Positions 36,830 through 45,944 of a DNA stretch of 64,000 nt are shown piece by piece. The translations under genes and the position numbers were made by a program. Origin of the DNA: an uncultured Aquimarina sp. Lineage in GTDB: Bacteria; Bacteroidota; Bacteroidia; Flavobacteriales; Flavobacteriaceae. Location of the stretch: assembly GCA_947498815.1 (NCBI GenBank), contig CANMLU010000002.1, positions 469,794 through 533,793 on the forward strand, given 5' to 3'. Position 1 is the first letter of the stretch, and every line of letters starts with the position of its first letter. Below the pieces are notes generated by a model, which did no database searches, was not told the origin of the DNA, and saw nothing but the letters and a program-made list of their open reading frames with translations.

Positions 36830-37378
36830 TTGTCACTAACCAAATTAAATACAGAGCAATTAATAGCCAAATGTCGCGAGCAAGATCAAAATGCGCAGCT
36901 CGAAACATATAATCGTTATTATAAAGCAATGTATAATACAGCATTGAGAATCATAAAAGACTCTGCGGAAGCAGAAGACATTATGCAAGAGGCGTTTTTA
37001 ACCGCTTTTACAAAACTCGCTATGTTGGAAGATAATAAATTGTTTGGTGCCTGGTTAAAAAGAATAGTCATCAATTCTAGTTTAACAGCGTCTCGTAAAA
37101 ACAATATTCACCGTCAAGTAGACATCGAAACTGTTGAATATGCACTTACAGACGAGGATGGTGTTGTTGAAGAAGATTTAACCAGCATAAAAGCAAACAC
37201 AGTATTAAGTACACTAAACCAACTAAAGGACAGTTATAGCACTGCATTATCATTACATCTCATAGAAGGTTATGATCATGAAGAGATCTGTCAAATTATG
37301 AATATATCATATTCTAATTGTCGTACGCTTTTATCGCGCGCAAAAGAAAGTTTACGAAAAAAATTACAATTTGTATGA
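36830..37378 (+). CDS. ECF-type sigma-70 family factor
   Basis: This 182-residue RNA polymerase sigma factor has region 2 (TYNRYYKAMYNTALRIIKDSAEAEDIMQEAFLTAF is the core span, residues about 28-62) and region 4 (YDHEEICQIMNISYSNCRTLLSRAKESLRKKL, about 145-177); regions 1 and 3 are absent as in ECF sigmas. The only start near the family's usual length is TTG at 36830, giving MSLTKLNTEQLIAKC. Its stop codon overlaps the next start (ATGA). The next gene is a single-pass membrane protein, the usual place of an anti-sigma factor. The following two genes are exported surface-type proteins, probably its targets or sensors. Confidence 0.85.
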   Translation: MSLTKLNTEQLIAKCREQDQNAQLETYNRYYKAMYNTALRIIKDSAEAEDIMQEAFLTAFTKLAMLEDNKLFGAWLKRIVINSSLTASRKNNIHRQVDIETVEYALTDEDGVVEEDLTSIKANTVLSTLNQLKDSYSTALSLHLIEGYDHEEICQIMNISYSNCRTLLSRAKESLRKKLQFV

Positions 37379-37932
37379 ATACAGATAAGATTGAAAAATT
37401 ATTTGAACGCATGAAAAATCAACTAGATATACACGAACCATCTAGTGATCATCAAGTTCGGTTTTTAGAGAAATTGCAGCAACAAAATAAAGTTGTTCAA
37501 TTACAACCTAAAAAGAGAAATTGGTATAAGCCACTGGCTATTGCGGCATCAATTGCAATACTCATAGGGATCGCAACAATGGGATCGTACGCTCCTGATG
37601 AAAAGGCAGAGCTAGCTAGCGTTTCGCCTCAGATGCAAGAGACGCAAGGTTTTTTTACCGCAGCGATTCAAGTTCAACTCGAAGAGATTGATAAAATATC
37701 TTCGGAGAACACAAAAGAATTGGTTGTAGATGCTATGCAACAAATGGAAAAACTAGAATTAGATTATGAAGTACTAAAATCAGATCTTGTAAGTAGTGGT
37801 AGCGACAAACGTGTTATTAGTGCTATGATCAAAAATTTTCAAAAGCGCGCAAACTTGCTTGAAGATGTACTTCAAAAAATTAATGACATTAATGAATTTA
37901 AAATATCAGAAAATGAAAACTCTATACTATAA
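37375..37932 (+). CDS. Putative anti-sigma factor, membrane protein
   Basis: The 185-residue product begins at the ATG at 37375 inside the sigma factor stop; the earlier in-frame ATG at 37318 lies within the sigma gene. It has an N-terminal cytoplasmic part of about 50 residues (IEKLFERMKNQLDI, HQVRFLEKLQQQ), one membrane helix (PLAIAASIAILIGIATMG, about 60-77) and a helical periplasmic part with Gln- and Glu-rich coiled-coil-like segments. This layout fits an anti-sigma factor that holds the upstream ECF sigma at the membrane. No zinc anti-sigma motif (HxxxCxxC) is present. The function is inferred from position and topology. Confidence 0.65.
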   Translation: MNTDKIEKLFERMKNQLDIHEPSSDHQVRFLEKLQQQNKVVQLQPKKRNWYKPLAIAASIAILIGIATMGSYAPDEKAELASVSPQMQETQGFFTAAIQVQLEEIDKISSENTKELVVDAMQQMEKLELDYEVLKSDLVSSGSDKRVISAMIKNFQKRANLLEDVLQKINDINEFKISENENSIL

Positions 37933-39010
37933 TATAATCCTTTTATTAATGATACCAGCATTGACCCTAGCGAGCAATAATGGAGACTTTAAAGGGAAAT
38001 ACACCAAAGAAAAAAAACTTAACAAAGAATTCTCTGTGAGTAGAGATGCCCTTTTAAAAATTAGTAATGACTATGGTAATCTGGATATCACATCCTGGGA
38101 TGGGGATAAAGTTATTATGGAAATCCACATCAAAGTAAGCGGTAATAACGAGGAAAAGGTAATCAAGAAATTAGAATCAATAGATGTTGAGTTTGATGCT
38201 TCTTCGAGAATGGTGAGTGCAAAAACGGTTTTTAATAAAGACAGTAAATCCTGGTGGGATAAATGGTCTAGCGGTTGGAATAATAATATGAGTATGAAGA
38301 TTAATTATACCGTTAAAGTACCTGTTACCAATAGCATTGATTTAAATAATGATTACGGAAGTATTACATTAGATAAAATACAAGGAAGCGCAAAAATCAA
38401 CTGTGATTATGGACAAATCATTATCGGGGAACTATTGAGCAACAATAATTACATCAATATTGATTATACGAATAACAGTACTATCAATTATATAAAAACC
38501 GGGACAATCAATGCAGACTATTCTGATTTTGAAATTGGAAATAGTGATAATATCGACCTGAATGCAGATTATACACAATCCAAGTTTAAATCTGTAAAAA
38601 AATTAGCTTATAACTGTGACTATGGAGGGCTTCGTGTTGAAAGTACCGAGGAAATTACAGGAGATTCGGATTATGTCAACACCAAAATAGGAAGCGTATC
38701 CAAAGAATTAAACATCTCTTCAGATTATGGGTCTCTTGAGGTGAGAGCATTGCAACCTTCATTTAACAACGTCACCATAGATACCGACTACACCGGCATA
38801 AATGTCGGATATGAGGAAGGAACAAGTTTTGATTTTGTAATTAAAACCTCATATGGCGGTATAAAACTTGATGAGAGTATTACCGTGCAAAAGAAATATG
38901 TGAAAGATTCCAAAAAGGATTATCAAGGATATAATGGACAGTCGAATAGCGGAAATATGATCAATATTACATCGAGCTATGGCGGAATTAAACTAAGAAA
39001 AAATAATTAA
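37913..39010 (+). CDS. DUF4097-like exported protein
   Basis: The 365-residue protein starts at 37913, overlapping the anti-sigma gene by 20 bases, with a signal peptide LYYNIILLLMIPALTLASN. The rest is made of short beta-strand repeats centred on D-Y-G/S/T segments: SNDYGNLDI, NNDYGSITL, NCDYGQIII, NADYSDFEI, NCDYGGLRV, SSDYGSLEV, TDYTGINV, TSYGGIKL and SSYGGIKL. These resemble DUF4097 or GIN-type beta solenoids. It should lie in the periplasm or on the envelope. It could be a target of the ECF sigma factor. The function is unknown. Confidence 0.7.
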   Translation: MKTLYYNIILLLMIPALTLASNNGDFKGKYTKEKKLNKEFSVSRDALLKISNDYGNLDITSWDGDKVIMEIHIKVSGNNEEKVIKKLESIDVEFDASSRMVSAKTVFNKDSKSWWDKWSSGWNNNMSMKINYTVKVPVTNSIDLNNDYGSITLDKIQGSAKINCDYGQIIIGELLSNNNYINIDYTNNSTINYIKTGTINADYSDFEIGNSDNIDLNADYTQSKFKSVKKLAYNCDYGGLRVESTEEITGDSDYVNTKIGSVSKELNISSDYGSLEVRALQPSFNNVTIDTDYTGINVGYEEGTSFDFVIKTSYGGIKLDESITVQKKYVKDSKKDYQGYNGQSNSGNMINITSSYGGIKLRKNN

Positions 39011-39028
39011 CACTAATAATTCAATCAA

Positions 39029-39763
39029 ATGAGAACAGTAACAATAATTTTATGCATCTCTTTATTTGGCATTACTACATTACAAGCGCAATGGTGGGGA
39101 AATGGTAAAAAAATTCAGGGAGATGGAAACGTAGTCACAAAAACCCGAAGTACTTCGGATTATGACCAAATCAAAGTAAAAGGAAGTCTGGACGTATCCT
39201 TAATATCTGGTACAGAAGGAAAAATTACAATTGAGGGAGAAAGTAACCTAATTGAACATATAGTGACCGAAGTTGAAGGTGACGTGCTTAAAATCTATGT
39301 AGAAAAAGGTGTTTATTTAAAACCTTCAAGAGGTAAGAAATTAAAAATAACCACTCCATTTAAAGACATTTCTCAAGTAACTCTATCGGGATCAGGAGAT
39401 GTATATGGATCGGATACCATCAAAGCTTCAGAATTTAAAACGGCTATTTCGGGATCCGGAGACATCAGTCTTGTTGTTGATGCTGGTAATACCTGGGGAC
39501 AAGTCTCTGGTAGTGGAGACCTTGTATTAAAAGGAAATACCAATAGTCTTAATTGTGCTGTATCTGGATCTGGTGATCTTCAAGCATATAACCTTAATGC
39601 AAAAGACGTTACAGCTACAGTATCTGGATCTGGAGACATCGAAGTAATGGCAACTTCAATGCTTAAAGCCCGAGTATCTGGATCTGGTGATATCTTTTAT
39701 AGAGGTAATCCAGAAAAAGAAGACAAGAAAGTATCTGGATCGGGTGACATTACGAAACAATAA
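39029..39763 (+). CDS. Head-GIN domain (DUF2807) exported protein
   Basis: This 244-residue protein has a signal peptide (TVTIILCISLFGITTLQAQ) and a DUF2807 beta-solenoid. The motif SGSGD occurs seven times, at nearly regular spacing (LSGSGDVYG, ISGSGDISL, VSGSGDLVL, VSGSGDLQA, VSGSGDIEV, VSGSGDIFY, VSGSGDITK), one per solenoid turn. The family is exported and of unknown function; such proteins are found beside ECF sigma systems in Bacteroidota. It follows the DUF4097-like gene by 18 bases, so the four genes probably form one operon ended by the terminator at 39788. Confidence 0.82.
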   Translation: MRTVTIILCISLFGITTLQAQWWGNGKKIQGDGNVVTKTRSTSDYDQIKVKGSLDVSLISGTEGKITIEGESNLIEHIVTEVEGDVLKIYVEKGVYLKPSRGKKLKITTPFKDISQVTLSGSGDVYGSDTIKASEFKTAISGSGDISLVVDAGNTWGQVSGSGDLVLKGNTNSLNCAVSGSGDLQAYNLNAKDVTATVSGSGDIEVMATSMLKARVSGSGDIFYRGNPEKEDKKVSGSGDITKQ

Positions 39764-39787
39764 AAAGTACATATAGGTGCACTAATA

Positions 39788-39822
39788 AAACTGTTTGAAA
39801 ACCTGGTTTTCAAACAGTTTTT
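39788..39822 (+). terminator. Terminator of the sigma/GIN operon
   Basis: A 16-base stem (AAACTGTTTGAAAACC with GGTTTTCAAACAGTTT) around one unpaired base is followed by a T run, 24 bases after the stop. Confidence 0.88.
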
Positions 39823-39841
39823 ATTTATATATAATAATCTC

Positions 39842-39849
39842 TATTTTTG
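39842..39849 (+). promoter_or_regulatory. -7 box of CpsB-type phosphatase promoter
   Basis: TATTTTTG matches TAnnTTTG. Just after it the inverted repeat GGTATA/TATACC (39851-39868) lies where transcription should begin, so it could be an operator. Confidence 0.45.
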
Positions 39850-39929
39850 CGGTATATTATTTTATACCTCTTTACATAGAGGTTTAATAAACAAGGAAAC
39901 ATTTAATTTCACCCCATACCTCAAAAGTA

Positions 39930-40667
39930 TTGTTGTTTTTATCGAAAAAAAGAATCACTCTTACCGATATCATTCCAGAAGATTATGTAGATATTCATTC
40001 TCATCTTCTTCCAGGGATAGATGATGGAGTAAAAACAATATATCAATCTGCATATATTCTAGAGCAGTTTGAGAGATTGGGCATCAAAAAGGCCATCACC
40101 ACTCCTCATGTAATTCAACAAATATGGCCAAATTCATCACAAACGATAACCAGTAAACTTGAGGAATTAAAAATTGTACTTCCAGCTTTGGGCATTACAA
40201 AAATTGAAATACAAGCTAGTGCAGAATACATGATGGATGACTTATTCTTTAAGCGGATAAAGACCAATGATATTTTACCGTTACATGGTAATTATATCTT
40301 GGTAGAAATGTCCACGTTTAGTCCTCCTATTAATCTTAATGAAATTATATTCGAAATTAAATTGGCTGGTTACACACCTATTTTGGCACATCCCGAGAGG
40401 TATACTTTTTATCAAAATGATCTGAAAAAATATGATGAATTAAAAAATCTAGGTTTTCTGTTTCAACTTAATTTGTTATCCTTATCGTCGCACTACGGCG
40501 ACAAGATTATGTCATTTGCAAAAAAAATGCTGGAACAAAACTATTTTGATTTTGCAGGATCCGATATTCATAACTATAACCATTTAGAAATACTCGAACA
40601 AGGGTTTCATCCCAAAATTGCAAAGAAAGTAACCGATTTGATGAAAAAGAACAATGTTTTTAATTAG
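39930..40667 (+). CDS. PHP-type tyrosine-protein phosphatase (CpsB/YwqE-like)
   Basis: This 245-residue enzyme removes phosphate from tyrosine residues of the exopolysaccharide kinase. It has the PHP motifs DIHSHLLPGIDDG (H23/H25), TTPH, a Glu in SAEYM, LAHPERY and AGSDIHNY, which bind the manganese ions. No ATG is near the start; TTG at 39930 is the likely start. It is convergent with the Wzc tyrosine kinase gene, its presumed substrate (2 bases between the stops). In Gram-positive systems phosphatase and kinase together control chain length. Confidence 0.87.
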   Translation: MLFLSKKRITLTDIIPEDYVDIHSHLLPGIDDGVKTIYQSAYILEQFERLGIKKAITTPHVIQQIWPNSSQTITSKLEELKIVLPALGITKIEIQASAEYMMDDLFFKRIKTNDILPLHGNYILVEMSTFSPPINLNEIIFEIKLAGYTPILAHPERYTFYQNDLKKYDELKNLGFLFQLNLLSLSSHYGDKIMSFAKKMLEQNYFDFAGSDIHNYNHLEILEQGFHPKIAKKVTDLMKKNNVFN

Positions 40668-40669
40668 AC

Positions 40670-43021
40670 CTATTTACTATTACCGTAACCATAACCATAG
40701 TTGTATCCCGCTTGATTTCCTGCTGCATTAAGTAAAACGGCAATATTAGGTAAACGTTTCTCTTTGTAAAAGTTTTCTGGAATATCAAGAACTCTCTTAT
40801 CCGAATAATTCTCTCTAACTATATATATACTTAAATCCGCGAATTTTCCTATCAACAGTGTGTCTGCTACCAAACTTACGGGCGACGTATCTACCACAAT
40901 ATAATCGTACTGTCCTTTAAGGTATTCGAACATCGTACTTACCTTATGGTGCATAAGAAGTTCTGCAGGATTTGGTGGAATTGCACCAGAAGGTACATAA
41001 TCAAAAGAATCTTTCGATTTTTCTTTATAAATAACATCTTCTGGTTTCAATGAAGGGCTCATAATATAGTTTGTAAGCCCTCTGGTATTTTTTCCCTCGG
41101 GAAGATCCAAAATGGTGTGAAACTTTGGATCTCTGAGATCTGTACCCAGATAAATAACTTTTTTACCAGACATGGATAATGTTTTCGCCAGATTCGAAGA
41201 AATCATAGTTTTACCTTCTCCAGGAATGGTTGAAGTCACAAAAATTACTTGACCCATTGTTTTATCTGTACTCGCCATAAGAAAGTCCAAATTTGTCCTT
41301 AAAATCCTAAATGCTTCTGCAACTCCAGATCTATCATTTTGCGAAATTAGAAACTTACTTTTGGATTTCACTTTTGGAATGGAACCAAGTATAGGCATAG
41401 ACAATGCTTTTTCTAGATCTTCTCGTGAGCTAATTTTGACATTTAATAAATCCGACAAATAGATAATTAAAAAAGGAATAACAAAGCCCAAAAACAAAGC
41501 CGCTACATAAATTAATTTCTTATTAGGAGAGACAGGAAATGACCCCAGGGTAGTAGCTTTATCAATAACTCTGGCATTTGATAAGGTGATATGGCTTGTT
41601 ATTTCTGCTTCTTCTCTTTTTTGTAATAAGTAAAGATATAATTCTTCCTTTATCGTTTGCTCTCTTTCAATAACTCTAAGGTCTTTCTGACGTATAGGAG
41701 CATTATATAACTTTCCACTAAAATATTGATCTTGCGTTCTAAGGCTCTTTAGCTGTATGTTTATAGAGCTCTTTAAGCTATTTAGACTTCCTATTAAAAC
41801 TTGCCTCAAGCCGTCAATTTGTTGATCGATATTAACTACAACAGGATTCTGCGCACTCGAAGTCTTCAACAAACGTTTTCTTTGTAATGTTAATCCATTA
41901 TATCTAGATACTGTATTAGCAACTGTAGCATCGTCAAACCCGAGATTTGCAGGGATAAGATCATATCTACCATCTTGACTCAAAACGAATCGACGCATAG
42001 ATTCGATAAGACTAAGTTGTGTACTCAATCGAGCTATTTCTTGAACATTTCTTGAATCAATATCTGCAACTCTCTGTGTCTGAGCTTCGACATCATTTGT
42101 TAATCCAAACTTTGATTTATAGCCTGCCGCTTCATCATCAACTTCCGATAAATCTCCAGAAATGAGGTCTAGTCGTTCATTAATAAAATTAGCTGTTCTT
42201 GCAGAAACTTCTTTTTTATTTTCTATTGTAGCCTTGTTATATTCTTGAACAAGATTATTAATAATATCTTTAGCCTTTTCTTTAACTGGATCGTTTAAAG
42301 AGATTTTAACGATTGAAGATCCTCCTACTGGAAAAACCAGAAGTCTACTTCTAAAGGATTCTGCTACAAATTCTAATGGCGTTATGTTAATTTTTACAAC
42401 CTTACCCACATTGGCTTCAATTGCATCAGAATTGGGTGTTATGACCACATCACCTATGGTAGTACTCACAGTATTCCCAAAGGAATGGTCGCTTAACTTC
42501 TCTCCTTTTTCGTCTAAAAATGAAAACGTAGTTCCTGAATTGATCCGAACATGAAAAGTTTTGGATTTTGTGTTAACGATTGAATCCTCGGCCAGAAAAT
42601 TGATTTCAATTAAAGATTTAGGATAATTCTCTACTTCAAGAATTCTTCCTTCAGAAAAATATCTAACATTCAGTTTTAAATCACTTACAACATTGGTCAC
42701 CAACGTTCTTGATTTAAAAATCTGTATTTCATTCTCAATTTTGCTTTGATTATTATCTATCAAACCTAAGTCCTTAAATGCAGAAAGCTCTGATTCGCTA
42801 ATGCTCTCATCTTGAGAGATCATTACCGTTGAAGAAACATTATATTGTGGAATAGTATACCTAATCTTTAGATAAGCCAAGCCAACGCAAATAATAAAGC
42901 TTAATACAAACCAATACCATTTTTTGAGATATCGTACAACCATATCTCTGATATTAAAACTGAATTTTGAATTCGGTTCAAAAGCAGTATTCGTATTTGG
43001 GGTTTCTGTATTGGAAATCAT
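40670..43021 (-). CDS. Polysaccharide copolymerase/tyrosine autokinase (Wzc-like)
   Basis: This 783-residue inner-membrane protein sets chain length and export of the polysaccharide. It has a Wzz domain with two membrane helices (about 37-55 and 505-525), a coiled-coil periplasmic part and a cytoplasmic BY-kinase. The kinase has Walker A STIPGEGKT with K604, Walker A' LGTDLRDPKF and Walker B DYIVVDTSP. The C-terminal tail NYGYGYGNSK has clustered tyrosines, the autophosphorylation site. It follows the Wza gene (8 bases) on the same strand. Confidence 0.92.
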   Translation of the reverse strand: MISNTETPNTNTAFEPNSKFSFNIRDMVVRYLKKWYWFVLSFIICVGLAYLKIRYTIPQYNVSSTVMISQDESISESELSAFKDLGLIDNNQSKIENEIQIFKSRTLVTNVVSDLKLNVRYFSEGRILEVENYPKSLIEINFLAEDSIVNTKSKTFHVRINSGTTFSFLDEKGEKLSDHSFGNTVSTTIGDVVITPNSDAIEANVGKVVKINITPLEFVAESFRSRLLVFPVGGSSIVKISLNDPVKEKAKDIINNLVQEYNKATIENKKEVSARTANFINERLDLISGDLSEVDDEAAGYKSKFGLTNDVEAQTQRVADIDSRNVQEIARLSTQLSLIESMRRFVLSQDGRYDLIPANLGFDDATVANTVSRYNGLTLQRKRLLKTSSAQNPVVVNIDQQIDGLRQVLIGSLNSLKSSINIQLKSLRTQDQYFSGKLYNAPIRQKDLRVIEREQTIKEELYLYLLQKREEAEITSHITLSNARVIDKATTLGSFPVSPNKKLIYVAALFLGFVIPFLIIYLSDLLNVKISSREDLEKALSMPILGSIPKVKSKSKFLISQNDRSGVAEAFRILRTNLDFLMASTDKTMGQVIFVTSTIPGEGKTMISSNLAKTLSMSGKKVIYLGTDLRDPKFHTILDLPEGKNTRGLTNYIMSPSLKPEDVIYKEKSKDSFDYVPSGAIPPNPAELLMHHKVSTMFEYLKGQYDYIVVDTSPVSLVADTLLIGKFADLSIYIVRENYSDKRVLDIPENFYKEKRLPNIAVLLNAAGNQAGYNYGYGYGNSK

Positions 43022-43028
43022 AAATTTA

Positions 43029-43829
43029 CTATCTTACAATAAATGCTAAAGCAGACAAAGCTACCCCAATTACACTTAAAACAATTCCAAAAGTATTATT
43101 ATTTGTCTTAGACGTTCTTACTTGAGAGTTATTTGGTTCAATATAAAGGACATCATTTTGAGCCAAATAATACACAGGAGATTCAAAAATAGTCTTGGAT
43201 GTTAGATCAACGCGATGATACGTATTAACCCCTTCGCTTTCGCGAATTACCATCACGTTACCTCTTTTCCCTTTGATAGTCATATCACCAGCCATTCCTA
43301 AAGCTTCGATAATGGTAACACGCTCATTAGGAATCGTATATGATCCTGGGTTTGATACTTCGCCAATAACTGTAAATTTAAAATTTTTAAGTCTTACACT
43401 TACAATAGGATCATTGATATATACTTTCAGTTTTTCCTTTATCAAATCCTTTACTTGAATTCGTGTTAATCCAGCAATCTCTAATTTTCCTAAGACAGGA
43501 AAATCAATATTTCCTTCTTCATCAATTAGATATGTAGGCTCACTTACTCCAGAACCCCCAGAACCGGTAGTACCTCCAGAACCATCATCGCTACTCGGTA
43601 AACTCACAGAGGCACCTTGCATAAGATTAAATGGTCGGGCGGCATCCATATCTGTAGCAGAAACGAGTATACTTACAATATCATCAACTTTAAAAACTGG
43701 AGTAAAAGAGTTGGTGGAAGAAATCTGTTCTAAATTTTTAGAATCCTGAAAATAAACCACATCTTCTGGAGCTTTACAGGACAAAATTGAAACAAAAAAT
43801 AGTAATAATAACAAAATTCTACGTAGCAT
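43029..43829 (-). CDS. Polysaccharide export lipoprotein (Wza-like)
   Basis: The product of 266 residues is an outer-membrane export channel for the polysaccharide. The signal RRILLLLLFFVSILSC ends in lipobox SILSC, and Poly_export and SLBB domains follow (DIVSILVSATD, GNIDFPVLGKLEIAGLT, FTVIGEVSNPGSYTI). A C-terminal membrane helix is present. The start at 43829 is chosen over 43871 because a perfect TATTTTTG -7 box on the minus strand lies at 43869-43876, covering the longer start, and the lipoprotein signal begins at 43829. A Gly/Ser-rich insert lies at about residues 65-85. Confidence 0.9.
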   Translation of the reverse strand: MLRRILLLLLFFVSILSCKAPEDVVYFQDSKNLEQISSTNSFTPVFKVDDIVSILVSATDMDAARPFNLMQGASVSLPSSDDGSGGTTGSGGSGVSEPTYLIDEEGNIDFPVLGKLEIAGLTRIQVKDLIKEKLKVYINDPIVSVRLKNFKFTVIGEVSNPGSYTIPNERVTIIEALGMAGDMTIKGKRGNVMVIRESEGVNTYHRVDLTSKTIFESPVYYLAQNDVLYIEPNNSQVRTSKTNNNTFGIVLSVIGVALSALAFIVR

Positions 43830-43868
43830 AATCTTTAATACTTTAATGGTAAGTTCTGAAATAAGTGA

Positions 43869-43876
43869 CAAAAATA
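43869..43876 (-). promoter_or_regulatory. -7 box of wza-wzc promoter
   Basis: TATTTTTG on the minus strand matches TAnnTTTG, 40 bases before the chosen wza start. It rules against the longer start. Confidence 0.5.
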
Positions 43877-44009
43877 TAACTTTATTTAATTAGGCAATAG
43901 CATTTTGTATCATCTACTTTATTTATTGCTTTTTAATTGGCTAACAGGGGGAAACAAAACAATCACTTCATACACGAAAAACAAATTGAATAATTAGTCT
44001 ATGAAATGA

Positions 44010-45944
44010 CTATAGCTTGGCCAATACTTTTTTCTTTTGAATTCTTTGTTTATTTATTTTATCAATACTCTCAAAGGTAGAATTTTTAGAAACGTATTCC
44101 GGAACAATTTCTTTTAGTTTACCTACTATTTGATGGTCTTGATTCAATAAATTCATAATACAAAGGTCATCTATTTTATCTATTACCATAGCACAATCAT
44201 TATCATCAAACTTGCTGATCATTATTTTCTTGTGATATGTAGGTAACGTATTTTCTGTATCGGCAAGAAGCTCTTCATATAATTTTTCTCCTGGTCTTAA
44301 ACCAGTTATTTTAATATCAATATCTTCAGGATATTTAAGACCAGATAATCGTATCATCTTTTTGGCGAGATCAAATATCTTAACAGACTCTCCCATATCA
44401 AAAATAAATATTTCGCCTCCGTTGCCCATAGTACCAGCTTCAATAACCAACTGGGAAGCTTCGGGTATCGTCATAAAGAAACGAGTAACATCTTGATGCG
44501 TTACCGTTAATGGGCCTCCTTTTTGGATTTGTTTTTTGAAAAGCGGTATTACAGATCCATTAGATCCCAAAACATTTCCAAATCTAGTCGTTATAAATTT
44601 TGTCTTACTGGTTTTATGAAGACATTTTATATACATTTCGGCAACTCGTTTGGTGGCACCCATTACGTTTGTAGGGTTCACAGCCTTATCCGTAGATACA
44701 AAAACAAATTTATCTACATTATACTGAGACGATAAGTCAGCAAGTTTTCGAGTTCCCAAAACATTAATTTTGATTGCCTCAGAGGGATTTGCTTCCATTA
44801 AAGGTACATGCTTGTAAGCAGCGGCGTGAAAAACCATATTAGGTCTGTATTTATCAAAGATTGCTTCCATTCTTTGACCATCTCTAATATCGGCTACTAT
44901 AGGTGTGAAATTAGTCACCCCTTTACTTATCAACTCTTGTTGTAAGTCATACAATGGAGATTCTGCCTGATCCACCAAAATAAGATTCTTATAATTATAA
45001 TAAGATGCTTGTCTTACAATTTCACTACCAATAGAACCAGCAGCACCTGTAATCATAACTACTTTGTCAAAAAGTTCTTTTTTGATATTCTGATTCTGCA
45101 TTGATATAGGAGCTCTTTCTAATAAGTCTTCGATCTGAATCTCTTTTATTTGGGCTACGTTTAACTTACCATCAATCCAATCATTAACTGCAGGTATAAT
45201 TTTAACTTTAACTGGTAACTTCAGTAATTCATCAGAAATTTCTGATAATCTTTTTTTACTAATATGAGGAATAGAAACTACTATCTCCTTGATATTATTT
45301 TTGGTAATAAAGTTTTGACTCAAAGAATTTGAAGCATAAACTTTTATACCATTAATGGTCTTTCCTATTTTTTGAGGGTTGTCATCGATAAAACCTACTA
45401 CCGATAAGGATGATCTATTAGAATCATTAGTAATAGCAGCAAGAGTAATCAAACCAGAGTCTCCTGCTCCATAGATTAAAATCTTTGAGGATTCTCCTAT
45501 TTTAGATTTGATATAATAATAACAGTACTTAAAAATTAAACGACTTGTTGTAAGCGTAATAATATTAAGTAGGTAATGGACACAAATAATAGATATTGGA
45601 ATATTCAATAACTCTGGTATTAAAGATAATCTACTCGAAACCATTAAAAATGCAGTACCAGCAATGAGCACGGTAACTGCAAGAAACAAGTTATATGCAT
45701 CTCTCATACCTGTATGCCGTACTACTCCTTTATAAGAGCCAACTAGCAAGAAACTTATCGTTGCTAAACCTGCAATAACAGGCAACTGATAAACAAAATT
45801 AGTAGTATCAAAGTTTAATGTAATCCCGAATCTAATCACATACGCCAAAAAGAAATTAAAAATTGTGATCAGGACATCGATCGCTAAAACAAGCCATTTA
45901 GAGGCATGCTTATGTGAATTATTAATTAGATAGTTCTTAATCAT
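44010..45944 (-). CDS. FlaA1/PglF-type UDP-sugar 4,6-dehydratase
   Basis: This 644-residue membrane protein makes a 4-keto-6-deoxy sugar nucleotide, the first step to bacillosamine-type and other deoxyamino sugars. Four membrane helices (about 15-130) are followed by a Rossmann-like regulator domain (YGAGDSG, about 155-270) and the catalytic domain. That has NAD site TGAAGSIGS (299-307), TDKAVNPTNVMGATK with the Met-x3-Lys in place of Tyr-x3-Lys, as in PglF, and the LRPGEKLYEELL segment. Its start overlaps the aminotransferase stop (45941-45944). The two act in sequence. Confidence 0.92.
   Translation of the reverse strand: MIKNYLINNSHKHASKWLVLAIDVLITIFNFFLAYVIRFGITLNFDTTNFVYQLPVIAGLATISFLLVGSYKGVVRHTGMRDAYNLFLAVTVLIAGTAFLMVSSRLSLIPELLNIPISIICVHYLLNIITLTTSRLIFKYCYYYIKSKIGESSKILIYGAGDSGLITLAAITNDSNRSSLSVVGFIDDNPQKIGKTINGIKVYASNSLSQNFITKNNIKEIVVSIPHISKKRLSEISDELLKLPVKVKIIPAVNDWIDGKLNVAQIKEIQIEDLLERAPISMQNQNIKKELFDKVVMITGAAGSIGSEIVRQASYYNYKNLILVDQAESPLYDLQQELISKGVTNFTPIVADIRDGQRMEAIFDKYRPNMVFHAAAYKHVPLMEANPSEAIKINVLGTRKLADLSSQYNVDKFVFVSTDKAVNPTNVMGATKRVAEMYIKCLHKTSKTKFITTRFGNVLGSNGSVIPLFKKQIQKGGPLTVTHQDVTRFFMTIPEASQLVIEAGTMGNGGEIFIFDMGESVKIFDLAKKMIRLSGLKYPEDIDIKITGLRPGEKLYEELLADTENTLPTYHKKIMISKFDDNDCAMVIDKIDDLCIMNLLNQDHQIVGKLKEIVPEYVSKNSTFESIDKINKQRIQKKKVLAKL

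Noticed and set aside
36759-36944. Minus-strand ORF of 61 codons across the sigma gene start
   Set aside because: It covers the divergent promoter region and the sigma gene's N terminus and has no recognisable features.
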